A DNA stretch of 64,000 nt. Origin: Cyanophora paradoxa (lineage: Eukaryota > Glaucocystophyceae > Cyanophorales > Cyanophoraceae). The notes under the pieces are model-generated. The model made no database searches, had not been told where the DNA came from, and worked only from the letters and a program-made list of their open reading frames with translations. The stretch covers positions 496,001-560,000 of the forward strand of contig QPMI01000408.1 of assembly GCA_004431415.1 (NCBI GenBank), given 5' to 3'. The position numbers and the translations under genes were made by a program. Positions 20,808-30,854 of this stretch are shown piece after piece (position 1 is the stretch's first letter; the number at the start of each line of letters is the position of its first letter).

Positions 20808-21331
20808 GCTGGCGCTACGCTATGCTGGCGCTATAGGCCCTCCTTGCGGTATACGTACCCCCTCCGGACTGTTGCGTCTCGTACCCCTGATACTAAAAGT
20901 CTTGTACCCCCTGATACTAAAGTCTTGTACCCCTATATATATCTCTGTAGCCATAGCTGGCGCCATATATCCCGAGCCTGGAGCTCGAGTCGCCCCCCCG
21001 TCGACGTCCCTCCCCTCCTCTACAGCTAGGCCTCCCCTCCTTCCCCCGGCCAGGGCCCTCGCCAGGGTTCTGCACTCGGGAGCCTGCGGGTGTCACTGTG
21101 ATCTGTGCGCATGCCCTCATTTGTACACCGCGTCCTCGGCGCCGGCGCCGGCGCGGCCCTACATCCTACCCTACAATATCTTACTAATTATAAGCGTACG
21201 CAAAGCAACCTCTTGAAACAACGGCCTGCCTACTAACCTGCGCTAATGGGACACGGATCCCGCGCCGCCTCACCTCCGCGGGTCTTGGCCTGCGCGAATC
21301 CAAAGCACGGGCCCGCGGCGTAAGAGTAGAT
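20808..21331. other. FEX upstream region with short direct repeats
   Basis: About 520 bp between the FEX start and the PEX7 stop. CTGATACTAAA(A)GTCTTGTACCCC occurs twice in tandem at about 20888-20934, next to further GTACCCC copies. No coding exon is supported. Confidence 0.4.
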
Positions 21332-22946
21332 CTAGAAGAGCAGAAGAGGAGAAGACGTAGGCGCGCCCTGCATCCAGACGTAGACGGACTGGTCCCAGCC
21401 GGCGGTGGCGATCATGCCCTCGGTGAAGAGGCCGAAGTCGAGGCCGACGCAGAACTCCGTGTGGTGGTTGTACCTGCCGCCCCGTCGGCGTTCAGCGGTG
21501 CCGGGCGCGAGGCGCGAGGCGCGAGGCCCGATCAGCGCCGGCCCGGTAGAGGATAGCCACTCTATCAGCGCCCCTGGTCCTCCCGCCGCCACGCCCCACC
21601 CCGCCCCGCCCCGCTCGGCCCGCCCCCCTCGCGGCAGGGCCCGGTGGGGGGCGCGCGGACCGCTGGAGGAGGGGGTCGGGCTGCGAGACGTCCCACACCG
21701 CCATCGTCATGTCGCTGCGCCCCGCGCGAGCGGGGCCACCGTTAGTCAGCACGGCCGGGCGCCTTTAAGATTAAGATTTAGGGGAGCGCACTGGGAGGCG
21801 GTGCCGAGGATGGTCTCCGAGTGGGGCGAGAACTCGACCCGGCGGACCGCGTTGCCGTGGCCGGACAGCACCCGCACCGGCTGCTGCACCTTCCGAATGT
21901 CCTGGGGGGGGAGGAGTCAGGGGTAGGGGATGGACGGGGAGGAGCGCTGCAGCTGGCTAGAGGGGGTACCCAGATCTTGCAGGTCTTGTCGACGGAGGCG
22001 GTGGCGAGGACGAACTGGTTGTACTTGTTCCAGTCGCAGCTCAGGATCTCGAACTGGTGCGCCGGTATGCTCCCGATCGACCGCGGCACTGCGGCGCGCC
22101 CCGGCGCGCGCGCGTCAGCGCCGGAGGCACTCGTTGCTATGCGAGGGCGAGGGCGCGCCGCGCACTGTTCGTGTCCCATATCTTCGCCGTGAGGTCGCCC
22201 GACACGCTCGCGAAGATGCGCGGCGACTGCGGCGACCAGACGGCGCTGTACACGCAGTACTGGTGCTCCTGCGCGGGCCGGTTGGCCGAGAGGCCGCGCG
22301 CGGGGCGGGGCGGGGCGAGGCGGGACGAAGCGACGGGACTGCGCTCGCCTTGAAGGTCGCTACGGCTCGGGGCGACTCCGGCTTCCACAGCTTGATCGAG
22401 TCGTCCCAGGAAGCGGAGAGGAAGCAGTCCTTGCTGCGGAGCGGTCAGCGGCGCGCGGCCGGGAGCCTCGGGCTGCGCCGCACGTCTGCAGGTTCCAGTC
22501 GACGCCGTACACCTCGTGCGTGTGCTCCTGGAAGCTGCGGATGGGCACGCCGGGCTGCTGCACGTTGAACATCTTTACGCTGCCGTCTCCGCACGCGCTG
22601 ATCAGGATGTTCTCGTTCTGCGCGCCGCGCCTCGTGAATCCGCGTGCGCCGCCCGCGCCGGGCGCGCGGCGGCGGACCTGTTCGCTCCACGCGCAGTCGT
22701 AGAGCCCGTCCTTCGTTTCGAACACCGCGACGGGCATGATCCCGTTTGGCTGGATTGCGAGCACATACTGTCGCCCGTTCCCGACGATGCCGAAGTACTG
22801 CGACGCCGCGACGGCGAGCTTCCCGTCCTCGAACGGGCTGAACTTGCACTGCGGTCCTCCGGGCGCTCAGCGGGCGTTCCGACTCGCTGCGCACAAAGAG
22901 AACAGCGCACCGCGTAGCCCTGCACTCCGGGCGTGCGGAAGAGCAT
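21332..22946 (-). CDS. PEX7: Peroxin-7, PTS2 receptor
   Basis: WD40 receptor that carries PTS2 proteins into peroxisomes (established knowledge). Nine exons (22946-22911, 22848-22678, 22617-22484, 22433-22349, 22268-22166, 22088-21970, 21901-21792, 21714-21661, 21473-21332) give 317 aa, close to human PEX7. Diagnostic features are the start MLFRTPGVQGYACKFSPFED, then LYDCAWSEQNENILISACGD, HTHEVYGVDWN, CFLSASWDDSIKLW, HQYCVYSAVWSP, HQFEILSCDWNKYN, FSPHSETILGTASHD and NHHTEFCVGLDFG. Intron 4 uses a GC donor (22348) with an AG acceptor; the others are GT-AG. The upstream ATG in another frame (about 23015) is taken as 5' UTR. Confidence 0.95.
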
Positions 22947-23378
22947 CGCTCCAGGCGGTCCTGAGGCGGAACGGACCAGGGTACCGATTGAAATCGAGGT
23001 CGGGTTCGGCAGCCATGAGCTCGGCGTTCGCGCTGCCGTGCGCGTTGGCTGCAGCCAGGGATCCGATCGCTCGTCACACCGACGCCGGCTGCTCGGCTGC
23101 AGCGCGCCCCAACCGGCCACGCGCTCCAGTGCGCCCGCGAGAGGCATCCCGACTGCGCTCCACTTTCGTCGGCACGTCCGAATCGACCGTCGGATGGGCC
23201 CCCGCTCGCTCCCTGTCCGCCCGTCGCGCACTTGGTGGCGTGCAAGTGCGTGCGGACCGCGTGGAGCGTTAGCTGCAGAGCCCGGGGCCGCGCCCTGGGG
23301 CGCTCTTCGAGCATACATGCCGATCTTCGTTTCGCACGCGCGCAGGATCTTTCACAGCCCCTGCCGATCATCCGCGCG
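22947..23378. promoter_or_regulatory. Divergent upstream region, PEX7 / nucleotidase
   Basis: 432 bp between divergent start codons; it contains both promoters by position. I see no strong motif or coding exon. Confidence 0.35.
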
Positions 23379-25026
23379 ATGGTCCCCGAGTACACGAGCG
23401 AGTGCAACGTGGCCGAGCGCCTCGCGAAAGCGGTAATCGCGCCCTGCACGCCGCGCGCTTGCCTGCCTTGACGCTGGGATGCGCCCAGGCGGGCGAGGCG
23501 ATCCTCAAGGCACGCTCCGCGTTATCCGGATCCCTTCCGCCCGCTGACGGCCGCGCAGGTACAGGAGGCCGCACGCGCAGGCGCGTGGAACAAGGACGAC
23601 AGCTCTCCTGTGCGGCCCGCTCTGAGCTCCTGCGCATGCCCGCGTCGCTCGCCGCGCGCCCGAGCCGGGCCGGCCGCAGGTGACCGAAGCGGACTACGCA
23701 GCGGATAAGATCATCCGCGAGGGACTGCGCGAGGCGTACCCCGACGACACGGCGCGCTTTTATGTACCCTTTTCCACAGGCCGCGCTGACCCGCTCGCTC
23801 GCCCCGGCAGATCCTGACTGAGGAGACCTGGGACGAATCGCAGCCTCTACCCCCCAAGGGCCGCCTCTGGATCGTCGTGCGTTGTACCCCCATCCCGTCT
23901 TTCCCCGGTACGCTGCAGGCCTCCGACCGTCCACGTACCCCCAGGATCCCCTCGACGGCACGAAGGAGTTCGTCAAGGGCCGCGACGTGCGCCGTACCCC
24001 TGCCGGGCTCCCCCCCACTCACTAATCGTGTACCCCAGGACTGGGTCGTTATGATCGTGCGCGGTAGCGTCGGGAGAGTCGCCTTCTTTCCTGAGATCCC
24101 GCCAGGGTCTGGTGATCGACGGGGTACCCCGGCTGGGCGTGATCTACCACCCCCCTACGGGGGTCCTCTGGAGGGGGGCGAACCCAGTCAAGGAGCCCGG
24201 ACGCGCCGAGCGCGTGGGTGCGCCGTACCCCCCACCCGGACCCAAAACGGAACGCTCCCTGAGATTGTACCCCCCAGAGGCCGACGGGAAGATTCGTAAG
24301 CTTCCCGCCTTCAATCCCGCCACTGACCGCGAGGGCATCCGCCTTGGCGTCTCCGGCGGTGCCTTACCCCCGCCTCGTAATCGCGTACCCCGCTCTAAAA
24401 ATAGATCACGCAGCGCGGGGCCCGACCTCGATCCAGTCGTTCCTCCTCGAGTCCCTACCCCCCATCAACCCCGTCGCCCAGGAGACCATGAGCATGAAGG
24501 TACCCGTACCCTCCCATCCGGCGTACCCCCTCCCCACCCCCTCCCGCAGGTCGTCCTCGTCGCCGAGGGCCGCCTGGGTGCGCCCCGTACCCCCCCCTCC
24601 CCACCCCCCTGTACCTAGCGGGGCCGGGGCGCAGACCTGTACTTCTCCCCGGCGAACCTGGGCGTGTGGGACACGATGCCGGCCTTCGCCATCCTGCAGG
24701 CCGTGCGTACACGTACCCCCCTTCCCCCTCAGATCAGATCTGATCTGATCGGATCCCAGTCCAGGGGCGTGGCGGTGGACTACCACGGGGAGCCCCTGGC
24801 CCCCTTCGCCTCCGTGCCCGCGCGCCACGCCGTCGGCTTCCGCGTCGCCTCGGCCGGCTTCCACCGCATCCACGGGCCCCGCCTCACCCAGGTCCGGATC
24901 CCCTCCCCAGAACTCGTCCCCGCCGCCGGGCCGCCGGGCCGCCGGGCTGACTGGAGGCGGCAGCGCATGCTGGAGTGGGAGGCCGCGGCGGCGAAGGCGG
25001 CGGCGCCCCCGGCCCCCGCGTCGTAG
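23379..25026 (+). CDS. 3'(2'),5'-bisphosphate nucleotidase / IMPase-like phosphatase
   Basis: Mg-dependent, Li-sensitive phosphatase family that hydrolyses PAP (sulfur assimilation) or inositol phosphates. The start is ATG 23379 (MVPEYTSECNVAERLAKA). Exons then read AGEAILKARSALSG, VTEADYAADKIIREGL, ILTEETWDESQP, WIVDPLDGTKEFVKGRD and DWVVMI; later GLVIDGVPRLGVIYHPPTGV, QSFLLESLPPINPVAQETM, VVLVAEGR, YFSPANLGVWDTMPAFAI and GVAVDYHGEPLAPF. DPLDGTKEFV is the metal-binding motif typical of the bisphosphate-nucleotidase branch. WDTMPAFAI replaces the usual W-D-x-A-A. About ten exons; introns start GTGCG/GTACC, and one after AYPDDT may use a GC donor. Activity towards PAP versus inositol phosphate is not certain. 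Confidence 0.8.
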
Positions 25027-26540
25027 CGTTGGCCCTTGCCAGCAGCTGGGGCCCGCGGCCCGCGTCCGGCCCTGTCTGGCGGTTTAATTGGGCCCCCCCC
25101 ATAATTTTTTCCCAGGTCGCCGCACGAATTACTCCAGGCGGCACTCCACTACGACTGCTCCCCTCAACTTCCGCCCCCACCGTCCCAGCACCGTGCCCTA
25201 TCGGTGCCCGCTCGGTGATTGGTCTGTGCCGTTTCTTCCCCCTCTAGTATATCATATGTTATATTCTTCGACCACTATCAGCCCTCGAAATCCACCTTCG
25301 ATTCTATCGGTGACCAATCGGTGCCCTGTCCGTGCCCTGTGCGTGCCCTTAGGAGGGAATCGTCCCAGCCGGATTCGAACCCGGGTCTTCGCCCCCAGAA
25401 CCGAGAATCCTAACCGATAGGCTAAAACCGCAACCGAAATCGGAAGTTTTCAGGCGGGTATTTGAACCGCACCCCACCCACGACTGACAAGGAAGGTGGG
25501 ACGCCGGAAAAAATTCCATCCGCCCCGCGACGCAATGCGGCGCCGCAGCGAGCACTGCGAGACACGCAGCGCATGCTCAAAAACGCTACTCTAGCGCTGG
25601 AAAGGTCGAATTCAAGCTCGCAGTCACCCCGAAATTTCGGAATCGATCCGAGTCACTCGAAAATTTGATCCACAGGCATGGGCCAGCCGATTCCTGTCTG
25701 CCAACACCCGAGAGCAATGCACACAGATGCGCATTGACTAAACAAATCCTGCGCCGCCCCGAAATCCGCCTTCGAGCGCCGGCGCAGCTCGAGAAAGTAA
25801 ACTGCAGAAAAATGCGATTGTGCACTCTCCCATCGACCTTTCCGTGCGCCCACGTCGCGGCGCGCGCGCGCATCGATACAGTATGCATGTTTGATGTAAA
25901 TTAAGCGTTTCGCATGCTCCAGGCACACGCCGGACCCCGGCAACCCGGACTGCAGTCAAATTCGATCCTGGGCACACCCTTGAACCTTTTCGCACACCCG
26001 TGCCTCCACGCGCGCGAGCATCAACACGCTATGTTCGTTGGATGCTTATCTAAAATTGAGCATCCAATACGCGCGCGAGAAGCCTCCGACATCCAGTCTG
26101 AACCAGAAAATCGATCCTACACATGCCTTTCTAATTCTCGATCCGCCTGCACTGCTCCAGCTCTCAGGAATATTTCTGCATGCTCTTGTGATGTTTCAAG
26201 TTTATCTAGCGATGCATGCTTTGAATTTGAAGACGCCCGGCCTCAGCAGCTCTCACTACTACTAGGCTCACGAAAATTGCGAAACAGATGTAGATCTACT
26301 TAGATCTACCTTGATTTTTAATTGAGCTCGTGTACTGATTGAAATCAATTTCCTTCCGCTTAGATATCGCTCTGGATAACTCGAAGGACCGATGGGTGGG
26401 AAGGGATGGGGGGAGGGGGGGGGGGCCTTCCCCGCGTGAGCGGGTGTCTTGTTTTTGGAATTTGTTTCTTTGAATGAAATATATGTACATACACATGTTA
26501 AAGAGAATCGTGTACAGGGCATGCGCGCGCGCATGGGGCA
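25027..26540. other. Gene-poor region
   Basis: 1.5 kb with lower GC than its flanks. Apart from the tRNA-like fossil at 25360-25440, I find no conserved exon. A C-run with ATAATTTTTT lies at about 25095-25110. Confidence 0.4.
25360..25440 (-). pseudogene. tRNA-Glu-like fossil or tRNA-derived SINE head
   Basis: The minus strand carries a perfect B box (GGTTCGAATCC), an A-box-like TAGCCTATCGG and an anticodon arm with loop TTCTCGG (anticodon CTC, Glu), closed by a five-pair stem including wobbles. The variable region is too long and neither the acceptor nor the T stem closes, so this is not an intact tRNA. Confidence 0.5.
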
Positions 26541-27018
26541 CTAGGCGTGCGGGTGCGTCGCGGCTGCAGCCGGCGCCGGCTGCCGCGCGGCGAACATCTT
26601 CGCGATGGTGTTCGCCGCCTCGTCGATCGCGACGTCGTCGTCGTCCGGGAATTCGAAGCACTTCAAGTTGACGCTCGCGGCCACCTGCGGGCGCAGGCCC
26701 TCCAAGAGAATCTGGCGAGCGGAACGGTTTGAAGAAGATCTAGAGGCCTGGCGCCGCCCGGCGCACAGCGGACGGGTCGGCGTACGGGTACGGACCTCGA
26801 AAGGACGGATCGAGAGTGTGTAGTCGCCGAGATAAAAGCCCAGAGAGACTCTCTGGAGGGCCGGCAGGGCCAGGATCGCCTCTGCCTCCGCCTCCTCCAG
26901 CGGCCCGTTTAAAACAAGGTCCAGCCCGGCGAGGGTGCGCTTCACGCCGGCGCTCCCCAGAAACGCAGCGACGTCCTCGGGCCCTATGTCGAATGCTGTA
27001 CGCGCAAGGTGAGCGGGA

Positions 27019-27067
<49 letters not shown>

Positions 27068-28728
27068 GCGGATCCAGATCGAGGGCGGGGCGGCGCACGC
27101 CATAGATGTGCCCATAGCCTCTCGAGGCGGGGGAGCCTGGAGAGGGCCTCCGCCACAGCGCGCAGCGCCAGCGCGCCGTGGTCGGGGTCGTGGCGAAACC
27201 CGCCAAAGTCCAGAGAGAGCTCCCGCAGGCTCGCGATGTCACCGAGGGCCGGGATGGATGCGAGGGGCGTGCTGTCGCAGCGCACCTGCGCGAAGATCAG
27301 CACGGGCCGCGCCCAAGCGAGCGTGGAGGCCCGCGGCCCGGTGCACATGAATCTCACCTCGAGCGCGGCGAAAGATTCGAGGCGTCGCATGCGCCTCAGC
27401 GCGAGCGCGAGGCCTTCCGAGAAACGAACGCTGGCGAAGAAGGCGTCTGCAGATCGGCTCGGGAACGCGCCGGCCCTGCCATTGGGGTTGGGGTTGGGGT
27501 TGGGGTTGGGGTTGGGGGGGGGGGGGGGGGGGGGGGGGCGGGGGGGAAAGGGCGCGAATGAGAAACGCGCGACATCGAAAGCTGCACTGTGAGACGCACT
27601 GGTACGCGCAGCGGGAGGTGACAGTGATGGTGCGAAGAGTCCGAGACGCGGCGCCGTAGGATAACGCATCCAAGCCGTCACTCATGCTGTCTGCTTCCGT
27701 TCTGCCCAAGTCCACCAGCGCCAAGCTCTCGAGGCGAGCCAAGGGCGCAAGCTCCGCCAGGGTTGCTCGATCGGACGCGCCACCGCTCGGGCCGAGAGCG
27801 ACGGTGCGCAGGAGGGGGCAGGAGGCGGCGATGACCGCGGCGTGCCCCGGGCCCACGCCGACGTCGAGGTGGTCGAAGTAGAGGTCGAGGGAGCGCAGGG
27901 CGCCCAAAGGGGCGAGGGCCGCCCCCAGCTCTTCGGGCTGGGGCCAGGGCATCGGGGCCCAGCCCGGCAGCGGCCACCTCACGGGCTCCTTGCTGACCAG
28001 ACCGACGCTGAGGCTCTCGAGGCCGCTGCCGCTGCCGCTGGCGGCGCCCTCCGGCGGCCGCAGCGCCCGCAGCACTCCGAGAAGGTACACGCAGACGAAG
28101 TCCTCGGACATGGGGAAATAACCTTTCACGAGTTCGATGATCACCCTGCGCGGCTGCGCCGGACCAGCATGGCTGCGTGTGATGGCTGCGAGGAGCCCGC
28201 ACGTGGCCTCCGCCGCGCGCCGGTGGCTCTGCCTCGCCGCAGCTGCAGCTGCCGCTGAGACCGTTTCCCGGGCATCGTCCTCGGCATCGTCCTCGGCATC
28301 GTCGGTAGTACATACAATCGGCTCCAGCTCCGACCTGAGCGAGACGCTCGCGCCCGGGCTGAGCCGCAGCTTCCGCCGCTCGAAGATGGCCGACAGGCTG
28401 TCCTGCACGGCCGCACCGCTCTGATCGACCCGCAGCTCGAAGCTCCCCCACTGCATGTCTTGTATGACCTTTCGCCACCGTCTGCGATCCAATGCATTCT
28501 TAGCTGCGAGGGAGGACAGCGGATTCTCGAAGCGAGCGCGAGGCGCGCGGCGGCGGACCTGCACACGGCGCGCAGGGGCCAGCTTTCACGCAGCCCGAGA
28601 AGATTGAACACGTCGCTCATCAACGCGTCCGGCAGCTGTAGCGCGTGCACCACTTGCGCTGCAGCTGGCTCGGCACGGGCACGCTTCTCCGCGCGTTCAC
28701 CCGACGCGGGATCCGCGGGTCTCGGCAT
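26541..28728 (-). CDS. F-box-like / leucine-rich-repeat protein
   Basis: Second F-box-type gene. The start is MPRPADPASGERAEKRARAE at 28728; the F-box-like segment is ALQLPDALMSDVFNLLGL. A GTGAAAG donor inside it joins in phase to KNALDRRRWRKVIQDMQWGS. LRR-like segments follow: LGALRSLDLYFDHLDVGVG, CPLLRTVALGPSG, RLESLALVDLGRTEAD, SLRELSLDFGGFRHDPDHG, ALPALQRVSLGFYLGDY. The last exon begins ILLEGLRPQVAASVNLKCF and ends at 26541. Two introns contain simple repeats: (GA)n at 27029-27064 and TTGGGG repeats plus a G-run at 27481-27540. One junction (after RTITVTS) needs a GC donor. SCF function is inferred from the domain layout. Confidence 0.68.
27029..27064. repeat. (GA)n microsatellite in an intron
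   Basis: About 18 GA dinucleotides in a row, within the next-to-last large intron of the minus-strand LRR gene. Confidence 0.85.
27481..27540. repeat. TTGGGG repeat array with adjoining poly(G)
   Basis: Six consecutive TTGGGG-type units (27482-27517) run into a ~23-nt G-run. The unit matches a known telomere repeat type (TTGGGG), but the tract is short, interstitial and intronic. Confidence 0.8.
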
Positions 28729-29049
28729 CGCAAACGTTGCCTAGGCTTGCGGCGATCTGCGATCCCTGGATCAGCGGCGTTGACGCGCGCGCGCGCGTGG
28801 AAGCCTGGCGCCGGTCGTCGCGCGCATCGTGCTGCGACTCACCTGCGCTGATAGCGGGTCGTGCGCGCCTCCGAGCCTGCCCGAGGCCGCCGGTGCTCGA
28901 GCTCCGCAGGCGACGAAGCTCTCGCGTTTGATTGCGGCCAATTTGCAACGAAATAACTGCAAGCAGCTTACCCGGCGGCTAGCGGCACCTTTTTGAAGCG
29001 GCCCGCGAAAAGTGGTCCACTCCTTCCCCAGCAGCACAAACAAAAAGCG

Positions 29050-29768
29050 ATGTCGCCCGCTCGGGGCCTGGCCTTGATAGGTTTTCAGGCAGTCCAGCGG
29101 AGCGCGTCCGCGCTTGCGACGCTCGAGCGCGTCATGGCGCGTCCCTCGCAAGGTATTCAGTTCAACCGTGCGTGCGATCTGTTGCTGGAGTGCCGTGGGA
29201 AGGCCGTCTGTACCGGCATCGGCAAGTCGGGGCACCTCGCCCAGAACCTGGGCGCGACGCTCTCCTCGCTGGGCACGCCCGCCTTTTTCCTGCACGCCGG
29301 CGAAGGTGCGGCTGCGCGGCGGCGCCTCCTGCCGCCGCCTGCGCCTTACGGCGGCGGCTCGACGCAGCGGCGCACGGCGACATGGGCACGCTCGCGGTGG
29401 GCGACGTGCTGCTGGCGCTGTCGAAGAGCGGCACGACGGATGAACTTCTGACGCTCCTGCCTGTCGCGCGGGAGCGCGGCGTCCCCGTCATCGCCATCAC
29501 GGGCGAGCCTGAGTCGCCGCTGGCGCGGCAGTCGACTGTCGTCCTCGACATCGGGCGTCACGACGCGTCCGACGAGCAGCCGTTCGGCGCCTCGCCGATG
29601 GCCAGCGCCGTGGCGACTATGGCCCTGGGGCACGCCCTCGCCGCCGCCGTCGCCGCCGCCCGCAACTACTCGCGGGCCGACTTCCTGCGCAACCACCCCG
29701 GCGGCACCATCGGCCGGAAGCTGAGCCAGCGCCACCATGACCACGAGCAGGAGCGGGCCGCCGCGTGA
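29050..29768 (+). CDS. D-arabinose-5-phosphate isomerase (SIS domain)
   Basis: Converts ribulose-5-P to arabinose-5-P, the first step towards KDO (KdsD/KpsF/GutQ family knowledge). Two exons, 29050-29305 and 29368-29768, give 218 aa. SIS-domain motifs are CTGIGKSGHLAQNLGATLSS, GTPAFFLHAGEAAHGDMG (formed across the intron), DVLLALSKSGTTDELLTLLP, GVPVIAITGEPESPLAR and FGASPMASAVATMALGHALA, ending FLRNHPGGTIGRKLS. The C-terminal CBS pair of KdsD is absent, as in some short homologues. The start could be slightly upstream, but the ATG at 29050 gives the expected N-terminal helix. Cytosolic unless an upstream extension exists. Confidence 0.85.
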
Positions 29769-30854
29769 AGCAGGTGCGCCCCCCGCCCCCCGCCGAGCGG
29801 CCGCGCCGGGTCGCCCCGATCGGTGCTGACCGATCCTCCCTCTCCGCAGACCGTTCCTCTCGGCAATTTATCGCTGAAGAAACTGTGTGCGCGCCCGTGC
29901 GCTCCGCCCTCCGGCTGGGGCGGCCTGGCGGGCGCCGGATGTAGAGGAGCGGCCCCAGGCCCTTGAACAGCGCCCAGCGACCCGGCAGCTGCCCAGCCGC
30001 CGACCGCCCCACGTCCGCTGCCGGATCGTCGCCCGTTGACGTCCTAATTATAATCGGAGGCAAATCCCACGCCCCCGGACCTCTTCTTCTTGATGGATGT
30101 GACCAGCCTCCCCCCCCCGTGCTCGTGTCGTCTTCGAGCGCAGTGGTTGCGTCGTATTGGTATTGATTTGAATTTTGGCCTCTTTCTCGACTTTTACTGC
30201 GCGCCATTGGCCCAGGCCCCGGGCCCGCGGGCCCTTGATCATGAGGCGTGTGCGTGGCCATGGGCAGCCTGTTGGGGGCCCGGCCCGCGGCCGGCCGCAG
30301 GCGGCCGCGGTCTGCAACTGCGGGGGGTGCCGGCCCGCGGCGCGCCGCCGCGCGCGGCCGACCTGTCCTGGCGCCTCCGATCATTAGCTCGTCGGGTAGG
30401 GGGAATTGCACTAGTTCCGCACCCTAGAACTAGCGCTAGAACTGGCCAAGTGGCCAAATCGGCTGCCCCGCATGATACGTACAATTTCTAGCACACGTCG
30501 ACGTGCGCGAGGCCCAGTCGTCGACGAAAGCTAGAAATCTCGTCCGACTAGAAAGGCACTGCGGTTTGCAACCTCAGAGCTCGAGAGCGCCGATCGCGAG
30601 CTCGAGCATATGCATGCCGGATCCGGATGAAAAAAAGAGCTCGAGGGGGGGGTCATGATCAAGGACTATGAGGGGGAACGAAGGCAAGCGGGGTACAGAA
30701 AAGAAATGGAACGCATGCGGTCCGCGCTCTAGAGTGGCGGCCGCTTGCAGCGCAGTACGGCTTTCACTTAGCTAGACCGCCGTACCGCGAGAGCAAGCCA
30801 AACGCCCGAAGGCCGGAATAGCTAGGAGTGACCAGCTCGTTTGCGCCCGGCGCT
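29769..30854. other. Intergenic region, no gene seen
   Basis: 1.1 kb between the isomerase stop and the kinesin start. Short C- and G-runs (for example about 30110) and scattered GAGCTC, CCGCGG and GGCCGGCC-type palindromes occur. No conserved exon or RNA gene is supported. Confidence 0.4.

Noticed and set aside
22998-23015. Upstream ATG (MAAEPD...) as the PEX7 start
   Set aside because: It is in a different frame from MLFRTPGVQGYA, which matches known PEX7 N-termini; no intron restores the frame.
27481-27540. TTGGGG repeats as a true telomere end
   Set aside because: Only six units, flanked on both sides by exons of one gene.
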